Shown here: one piece after another, positions 5,901 through 9,508 of the stretch
Layout of the letters: each line of letters begins with the position of its first letter
Position numbering within the stretch: position 1 is the first letter of the stretch
From: Candidatus Altarchaeales archaeon WOR_SM1_86-2
GTDB taxonomy: Archaea > Altiarchaeota > Altiarchaeia > IMC4 > MCBC01
Direction: 5' to 3'
Length of the DNA stretch: 9,508 nucleotides
Assembly (NCBI GenBank): GCA_001723855.1
Contig: MCBC01000104.1
Coordinates: 1-9,508 of the forward strand
Program-made: the position numbers and the translations under genes
Notes under the pieces: generated by a model
Told to the model about the DNA's origin: nothing
Database searches by the model: none
Seen by the model: the letters and a program-made list of their open reading frames with translations, nothing else

Positions 5901-6173
5901 GACGGAATTACAGATGCAGAGGATAACTGTCCATCAGCATATAATCCCGGGCAAGAAGACATTGATGGGGATTGGAGTGAAAAATGCACTTATGCAGGAG
6001 AATTAGAAGATTTGCCTTATTATACATTTGTACATGAAAATGGAGTAGAATACTCATGCGGTGGAGATGTCTGTGATTATGATAATGACAATGATGGGGT
6101 TTATAACGCATTTGATATGTGCCCGGGAACATTATATCCCCTAGTAGATGAAAACGGATGTCCTGTTGAATAG
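2937..6173 (+). CDS. Secreted lipoprotein-like clostripain (C11) protease with lamin-tail, PKD-like and thrombospondin type 3 domains
   Basis: The 1078-residue protein starts with a long polar N-region, a hydrophobic segment (29-43) and a lipobox-like LIYGC with Cys44, suggesting export and membrane anchoring. Then come a Cys-rich CGDGNC...CxxxKC motif (51-82) and a lamin-tail domain from about 92 (KINEVLYDA, NEWVELYN) to about 205 or beyond. A clostripain-family C11 cysteine peptidase spans about 305-690: it opens with WTFMVYMGADNNLE, with catalytic His411 in WDHGGGW and Cys452 in FDACLMAMVEV. A PKD-like domain covers about 722-840. A Pro-Thr linker (851-885), a Cys-rich section with CGDG...EECDTG (934-953), and thrombospondin type 3 calcium motifs (DTDGDGITDAEDNCP at 985-998; DYDNDNDGVYNAFDMCP at 1047-1063) complete it. 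C11 peptidases usually cut after basic residues and are often Ca2+-dependent, which fits the calcium repeats. The expected location is the cell surface. Start chosen by the GAGGTGA site. Substrate unknown. Confidence 0.9.
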   Translation: MKNRNLNQKNFATQNFNSQHKLYCENKILVVLIVIVTVGLIYGCIGKPEVCGDGNCGAAENMDNCCKDCGCPTGMKCENNKCIRIEKQMMPVKINEVLYDAVGDDAGNEWVELYNDGSGYQNISGWAISNRDGTVITALPSWEFPNGTYLVVYFGSGTDDNNFSDGYGSFYTNGNFGVFNDTQDEVGLYNGIPSASTIVDFVSWSSTGLYSGGKSHDYAVSADIWDAGDFFDSADALAPSHHKKTIVFPGDTIGRDKDSTDTNQPDDWEAHGGKDAIAPTPGARNLHILTFAPPEPCPIPQPHKKWTFMVYMGADNNLERAGFKDINEMELAGGSDKNISIVVQADFLRDIDNGDTSRICIINDSNMANIASPRIPMPEQNMADPATLTSFINWAMSNFPADNYALIIWDHGGGWKGVVWDDTTGNDAIYMGELKSALKTVPKLDVIGFDACLMAMVEVGQQISDDASVMVGSEEYEPGDGWPYDTILAGLKANPGWSGPQLATRIVNDYDAFYTGKDNKRTQSAIDLSSGSFKNLVGATSSFGAQLKSGMEDYDLLFVKHYDPNDNVQIGIRDQLVATEKYDYNDFIDLYHFADNIKNEGRIHDQWKNKAPDVKNLVTASVIAEKHGPGHPNSHGISIYFPYYQTKETGGAHNRPFDNPWPSYLPDNSKLAMYAEDFTTAWGKVPYFPIPPDDPPHPLPQTPDFLFRDATQWDEFLHRYYKPVADAGEDAVYEWGAIVTLNGKGSSDSDGVVTRWIWDLHSNRDEPPTLPGPNGACGSTNEDWECDRADEANDDKELEGVTVTFPCVEPIYYITLTVWDDHNSLHGNHWKTDQYEVVIECIPGYVPPPGPTPTPTPTPTPTPTPTPTPTPTPTPTPTPTPTPTPNNCSCWDNRINPTELLGPGMGCKDDCPDDYTCNMGMCKCVHNFVITPRCGDGQITTSYDPGQGKEECDTGQGARDTCPPPTVCINCKCVEKEEEVPAPSDTDGDGITDAEDNCPSAYNPGQEDIDGDWSEKCTYAGELEDLPYYTFVHENGVEYSCGGDVCDYDNDNDGVYNAFDMCPGTLYPLVDENGCPVE
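2962..2984. repeat. 10-bp perfect hairpin at the 5' end of the protease coding region
   Basis: AAAATTTTGC (2962-2971) and GCAAAATTTT (2975-2984) form a perfect 10-bp stem with a TAC loop, covering about codons 9-16 of the protease. A weaker 6-bp pair, TCGCAA (2988-2993) with TTGCGA (3005-3010), follows directly. The encoded residues belong to the unusually long polar region ahead of the signal segment. An mRNA hairpin this close to the start could affect translation, but that is inference. Confidence 0.6.
5487..5591 (+). repeat. Thr-Pro linker repeat containing a 42-bp tandem duplication
   Basis: Seventeen Pro-Thr pairs plus a final Pro are encoded by CCN-ACN codons, forming an extended, probably O-glycosylated linker between the PKD-like domain and the C-terminal Cys-rich region. 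Bases 5505-5546 and 5547-5588 are two copies of the same 42-bp unit, differing only in the last base (G versus A). Synonymous codon choice is thus duplicated exactly, pointing to recent repeat expansion by slippage. Confidence 0.92.
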
Positions 6174-6303
6174 ATATTTGATATTATAAAATTTAAATTT
6201 AAAGAAAATGTGAATGTAAAATCCGCAATGACGATAAGATGGTCAGTTGAGCCTTATGATGGTGCCTATGAGCACTGGAGGAGATTGGCTTATTATTATA
6301 ACC
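6174..6303. other. Intergenic region between convergent genes
   Basis: These 130 bases separate the 3' ends of the protease gene and polC. The first 40 are A/T-only-like (for example TTTAAATTTAAAG) and could serve as transcript ends. An open stretch with ATG at 6228 and TAA at 6309-6311 would encode 27 residues (TIRWSVEPYDGAYEHWRRL in part), but it lacks a ribosome binding site, overlaps the polC stop and matches nothing I recognise. It could be a remnant of a lost gene. No RNA gene is seen. Confidence 0.5.
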
Positions 6304-7758
6304 TCACATAAAATCACTCAAACTTATCTGCTTTGACAGATCATTGGTGAACAAGCTTCCAATGTCCTTTTCCAGTAACTTTAATCTCTGCTTCAAGTAA
6401 TCCGGGAGGTCATATTTTTCCGCGAGGTTCATAGAAATATCCAAATATTTTTTAATGCTGCCCTCCGTTACCGTAAGCAGGAGTCTGCCACCGCATTTTA
6501 TGCATTTCCCTCTGAGAGGGGGCCTTCTATGGATAGTATTACATTTGACACACCTTACGGTCTGTCTTGAAAATGCCCTGAGGTTACCGTAAGTATCCCT
6601 TAAGAAATGGGAGTTTATTATTAACTGCGCCACCTCCCTCTCATCTATAGCCCGGACCTTCTCCCCAACCCTCAGCTGAGCCTCTACCTTCTCTGCCATG
6701 GTTTTTAATTCCACATAGTTTGTCTTTGTTACCGGACCTGTTATATCCCCGTTGTCATGAGAGAACCATAAGTTAGAGTACGGGTTTGATTCCAGCAGAT
6801 TGGAAACGATCCTTACTTTATCCTTACCCCCGTCAATAAAATAGGACGGCGACGCGGATTCCCATGTTTTTTCATAGAATTCAAGAGGATAGTGCTCAAC
6901 CACATCCAACTTATGGGATTCATCATCAACCTCTCGTGGGTCAAGGAGCGTGGTTATGACCAGCGGAGCATCCATCTTACCGCCCCTTGACTCAGGTAGA
7001 TACTTTCTTGAGAAGTTAAGAAGCACATCCATAAGAAGCATGATCGTGTCTTCGTCGCCGTCGCATTGATGGGAAACAATTCCGTTAGATATGATGGTGT
7101 GATGTGGGGGTACCGTTAAAGAATAAACTTCTTCTTCTCCTTTTAATTGTTTATCAAAAATTTTATCAACAAAAATACCCCCTAAATCTTCTGTTATCTC
7201 GGCTGCTGATTTTTTCCGATTTCTAATTAATTTTTCTGTAAAATTTTTTGGAACAAAAACCTCTTCTACCTCAGCAGCAATTTTTTTCCCATTTTTTGTT
7301 GGAAATGGGTGATCAAGCGTTGTAGTGATCTCTCTTCCTGACTTTGTTTTTAGTGTAATGGTTTTTTGTGGGGTGTGTTTGGAAACATGGGTTATGTCTG
7401 CTATTTCAAATTTTTTTGTTTTTTGATTGAAAGTAAGTGTTTTTAATCCTTTTACCTTTGAATATTTTGTTCCGAAATCATCTTTTTTTGGATCATAAAG
7501 GTTATTTTCAACGAGTTTTTTTATCGGCGCCAATTTCCATTCACCATTTTCAAGAACCGGTATTTTTGTCTCTGCAGCGAAGCAGTTCCTCCTTTTTGCG
7601 GTGTGCCAGTATGGATGAGCATAACAGACATTTGCTCTTGTAAATCCTATAACCCTCCCGATAATTCCCGCAGAGGTGTGGGGAGCCAATCCGACAACCA
7701 AATGCCCCACAAGGTCATCAATCGTTTTTAGATTATAGAAAGGTTTTTTATTTTGCAC
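6304..7758 (-). CDS. polC: DNA polymerase D large subunit (DP2), C-terminal part containing a mini-intein
   Basis: This 484-residue frame continues DP2 after the lesion. It opens with NKKPFYNLKTIDDLVGHLVVGLAPHTSAGIIGR, then YAHPYWHTAKRRN, the intein (residues 59-231), and CDGDEDTIMLLMDVLLNFSRKYLPE. The aspartates of DGDED are the polymerase catalytic residues known from Pyrococcus PolD. KMDAPLVITTLLDPREVDDE, a C4 zinc ribbon (VRCVKCN...KCIKCGG) and a closing QISLSDFM follow. The last fits a PCNA-interacting PIP box (Q, L, F, M at the key positions), as expected for DP2. The nominal GTG at 7756-7758 overlaps the upstream stop by 11 bases; it is probably not a natural start, because about 18-20 family-conserved residues are missing at the junction. 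TGA stop at 6304-6306. A functional product would need frame restoration and the missing helix, or an error in the sequence. Confidence 0.9.
   Translation of the reverse strand: MQNKKPFYNLKTIDDLVGHLVVGLAPHTSAGIIGRVIGFTRANVCYAHPYWHTAKRRNCFAAETKIPVLENGEWKLAPIKKLVENNLYDPKKDDFGTKYSKVKGLKTLTFNQKTKKFEIADITHVSKHTPQKTITLKTKSGREITTTLDHPFPTKNGKKIAAEVEEVFVPKNFTEKLIRNRKKSAAEITEDLGGIFVDKIFDKQLKGEEEVYSLTVPPHHTIISNGIVSHQCDGDEDTIMLLMDVLLNFSRKYLPESRGGKMDAPLVITTLLDPREVDDESHKLDVVEHYPLEFYEKTWESASPSYFIDGGKDKVRIVSNLLESNPYSNLWFSHDNGDITGPVTKTNYVELKTMAEKVEAQLRVGEKVRAIDEREVAQLIINSHFLRDTYGNLRAFSRQTVRCVKCNTIHRRPPLRGKCIKCGGRLLLTVTEGSIKKYLDISMNLAEKYDLPDYLKQRLKLLEKDIGSLFTNDLSKQISLSDFM
7066..7584 (-). mobile_element. Mini-intein in DP2, 173 residues, C-terminal Gln
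   Basis: The insert splits the DP2 active-site motif between RRN and CDGDED, the same site as the PolII inteins of Pyrococcus. Splicing motifs are in order: block A CFAAETKIPV beginning with Cys1; block B GREITTTLDHPF with the TxxH signature; block F EEEVYSLTVPPHHTIISNG; block G GIVSHQ followed by extein Cys. The last intein residue is Gln instead of the usual Asn. This variant is known to splice in the Pyrococcus abyssi PolII intein, so loss of activity need not follow. No LAGLIDADG homing endonuclease is present between blocks B and F, so it is a mini-intein that can no longer home by itself. Its DNA is AT-rich (about 33% GC by hand count over 7081-7560, against roughly 45-50% in sampled flanking coding lines), suggesting a separate origin. 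Confidence 0.93.
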
Positions 7759-9508
7759 AGGAAAGTGGAATGATAACGTCCTGAACCTTTAATTCAAGGA
7801 TTTGAGCATCTTCAACCAGTTCATTACCTCTGTAATCCCTGGTATAGCCCAGTTTATGCAGCCTCTTTATTTTGTTTATGTTAATCGGAGAATCGCCGAT
7901 ATTGCTCGCACGACTGATGGCGGCAATTTCCGACGGCTTAAAATGCGTTAGTGGAGCATCCGTCGCGTCGAATCTTACCGTGCCGTCCTTAAATACGTAA
8001 ACCTCATTTTTTGCCCTGAGAATGCCCTTATCTATGGGCTCGGGAATTTTATCCTTGGATATCATTCCTTTCACTGCCTTTACATTTGCCGTTCCCACCC
8101 TCTCCACCGCTTTGCTCCAGTAATCCCTGATCTCTACATCATTTTTTCCCCTTCCCTTAAATCTTGTTCTCTCCCCGCATATCGGGCATCTAACAAGTAT
8201 GCTTTCCCCTCCGCACCTGTCGCACTCAAACTTTCCGGATTCTACATTTATGGTTCCTGTATCTGCTGCGACATTCAAACTTCTCTCCCTGCCGCCGGCA
8301 TCGCCGATTGGAAATAGAAGATGAACGGGAGGCTGCATCTTTCTTTCCCTTGCTTTTTCCGGCCTTCCCATTCTTGCCCCGATATATGTGCCCGATTTTC
8401 TTCTGATTTTTACGGGAGAAATCTCTTTGACCGCATCAAAAGCGTCTGTTTTAGAGTTTATTTTTTCCTTTATGCTCCATTCATTTTCTAAAAGTTTTAA
8501 AAATAAATATTCATTAATTATAACAAAATTATCATTAACTGTGTGAGGAACTCCCAGCAACTCCAAAATCCTTTTTACGTTTGCATCTGCCTTTATTTTC
8601 AATGTGCCGTCAGCAATCTCTCCATCATTTAGCCAGTCAACTAAAACTCGTAACTCATCTGCGCTTATGTCCTCCCAGTGGTAGGTATAGCGGGGATGCA
8701 GTGGAATGGAGTATTTTTTTGACATTTCAATTGCTTTTTCATCAGATATATCTCCCGGAACCTCACCCCCGGCATTTTCCAACTCCTTGGCCCACCATTC
8801 CTCGCAGTATCCTGCCGCCAACAATGGATTATTTGTCTGCAAAAAATCTCCAAATGAAATTAAAATGTCCCCCAGGAATAGAATTTCTTCTACGTCGTCC
8901 TTGATATCTTTTGCATATCCGGCATCTTCAACTCTGATCACATCCCCGTTTTTTAATTTCACTATCGGGCCCTCGATGCTGTCGCAGGGAGTAATTATGC
9001 AGCCCTTACCGGGATATTGCACCTTTACCTGTGTCCCGGTGGCTATAAAGTTATCCAGGAGGATCATGGTTGCAGGATGTATCGATTTTGCCGCTATTCC
9101 GGATGCCCTTGACCTCCCGTATCTAAGGCGGAATGCACCCTTGGCAGACGGAGCGGCAAATATTGGTCTCCCCCCAACCACTTCTGACATAAACTTTGGT
9201 TGAGGCTTGTGCGGTTCGGTTAACTTTCCACTGTCCCCTGTCCCCTCCTTATTTTCCTTTCCTTTCCCGATGTCCTTCAGCCACCCCCATTCTAATCCAA
9301 GTTTTTCGCCTTCCTTTAACAATTTTGAAGCCTTCTGTGCTAAACCCTCCGCGATAACTAAACAAATACCCCCTCTTATCCGGTTAGTTCCCACCCTTTC
9401 CAAATCCCTGTGCACCGCCACCTCCAGTTCCTCTGTTGGATCGCCGTCAACACATACGGGAAGATTCTTTATGATGTTCCTTATATCCCCCTCTTCCGGG
9501 ACATACTG
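7748..9508 (-). CDS. polC: DNA polymerase D large subunit (DP2), upstream part; 5' end beyond window, 3' end frameshifted
   Basis: The frame is open from the right edge (9508) to TAA at 7748-7750, giving 586 residues; the gene start lies outside the window. Family-specific stretches include NLPVCVDGDPTEELEVAVHRDLERV, then TNRIRGGICLVIAEGLAQKA, GRPIFAAPSAKGAFRLRYGRSRASG, GTQVKVQYPGKGCI, EGPIVKLKNGDV, LGDILISFGDFL and EEWW. A zinc-ribbon-like cluster CDRCGG...CPICGERT follows. DP2 is the catalytic subunit of the archaeal heterodimeric replicative polymerase, partnered by the exonuclease subunit DP1. The frame ends at QDVIIPLSCAK, exactly where family members continue into a conserved helix (of the type 'YLxxVAxFIDDLLxxFY') before PFYN. 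That segment of about 18-20 residues is missing and the rest of the protein continues in another frame from 7758. The gene therefore appears broken, or split. GC content in sampled 60-base lines is about 45-50%, higher than the intein. Confidence 0.9.
   Translation of the reverse strand, partial: QYVPEEGDIRNIIKNLPVCVDGDPTEELEVAVHRDLERVGTNRIRGGICLVIAEGLAQKASKLLKEGEKLGLEWGWLKDIGKGKENKEGTGDSGKLTEPHKPQPKFMSEVVGGRPIFAAPSAKGAFRLRYGRSRASGIAAKSIHPATMILLDNFIATGTQVKVQYPGKGCIITPCDSIEGPIVKLKNGDVIRVEDAGYAKDIKDDVEEILFLGDILISFGDFLQTNNPLLAAGYCEEWWAKELENAGGEVPGDISDEKAIEMSKKYSIPLHPRYTYHWEDISADELRVLVDWLNDGEIADGTLKIKADANVKRILELLGVPHTVNDNFVIINEYLFLKLLENEWSIKEKINSKTDAFDAVKEISPVKIRRKSGTYIGARMGRPEKARERKMQPPVHLLFPIGDAGGRERSLNVAADTGTINVESGKFECDRCGGESILVRCPICGERTRFKGRGKNDVEIRDYWSKAVERVGTANVKAVKGMISKDKIPEPIDKGILRAKNEVYVFKDGTVRFDATDAPLTHFKPSEIAAISRASNIGDSPININKIKRLHKLGYTRDYRGNELVEDAQILELKVQDVIIPLSCAK

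Noticed and set aside
6171..6311. In-frame extension of 45 codons after the TAG stop of the protease, suggesting pyrrolysine read-through or recoding.
   Set aside because: The protein already ends after a complete calcium-repeat and Cys pattern, the extension starts in A/T-only DNA with low-complexity residues, and an open run of this length is expected fairly often by chance. No recoding element is visible.
6228..6311. A 27-codon ORF in the convergent intergenic region.
   Set aside because: No ribosome binding site, it overlaps the polC stop codon, and the short product resembles no family I know; kept only as a note in the intergenic entry.
8706..9203. A 165-codon plus-strand ORF opposite polC.
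   Set aside because: It lies fully antisense to strongly conserved DP2 coding sequence and has low-complexity Ser/Pro-rich composition; it is a shadow frame.

Overview
The window looks like a chromosomal segment of a euryarchaeote-type archaeon, probably uncultured. The evidence is the large subunit (DP2) of the archaea-specific replicative polymerase PolD, interrupted by an intein at a site known from Pyrococcus PolD. Supporting signs are short AT-rich leaders with TATA-like boxes, T-rich ends of transcripts, a stand-alone AMMECR1-domain protein, a half-length MgtE-like transporter and a large archaeal-style clostripain surface protein. I cannot name the lineage from the sequence alone.

Layout. 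The left edge (1-953) carries a small ubiquitin-like conjugation locus: the last 39 residues of an E1/ThiF-like adenylating enzyme, then one protein that joins an N-terminal ubiquitin-like domain (ending in Gly-Gly-Gly) to a complete, eukaryote-like E2 domain with HPN motif and catalytic Cys. An AMMECR1-domain gene (937-1536) overlaps its 3' end. Next come a five-helix-type MgtE/SLC41 membrane protein (1602-2174), a compact array of three perfect palindromes (2171-2247), and a hisH gene (2258-2817) split by a deletion plus frameshift. A 1078-residue lipoprotein-like secreted protease follows (2937-6173): Cys-rich motif, lamin-tail domain, clostripain C11 peptidase, PKD-like domain, Thr-Pro linker, Cys-rich region, thrombospondin type 3 calcium repeats. 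On the opposite strand, running in from the right edge, is polC/DP2 (6304-9508). It is broken by a second deletion plus frameshift at about 7748-7758 and carries a 173-residue mini-intein (7066-7584) that ends in Gln rather than Asn.

How the genes relate. The E1 fragment and the UBL-E2 protein form the clearest functional unit: E1 would adenylate the UBL Gly terminus and E2 would carry it as a thioester. The rest of the system (a JAB/Rpn11-like protease, an E3, or a separate UBL) would have to lie left of the window. MgtE, HisH, the protease and PolD look like independent neighbours.

The most notable points are the UBL-E2 fusion with its internal Gly-Gly-Gly, the Gln-terminated mini-intein at the polymerase active site, the palindrome array with competing pairings, and two separate deletion/frameshift lesions. 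The lesions are either real gene damage or assembly/sequencing errors. There is no gene-free stretch longer than 300 bases.
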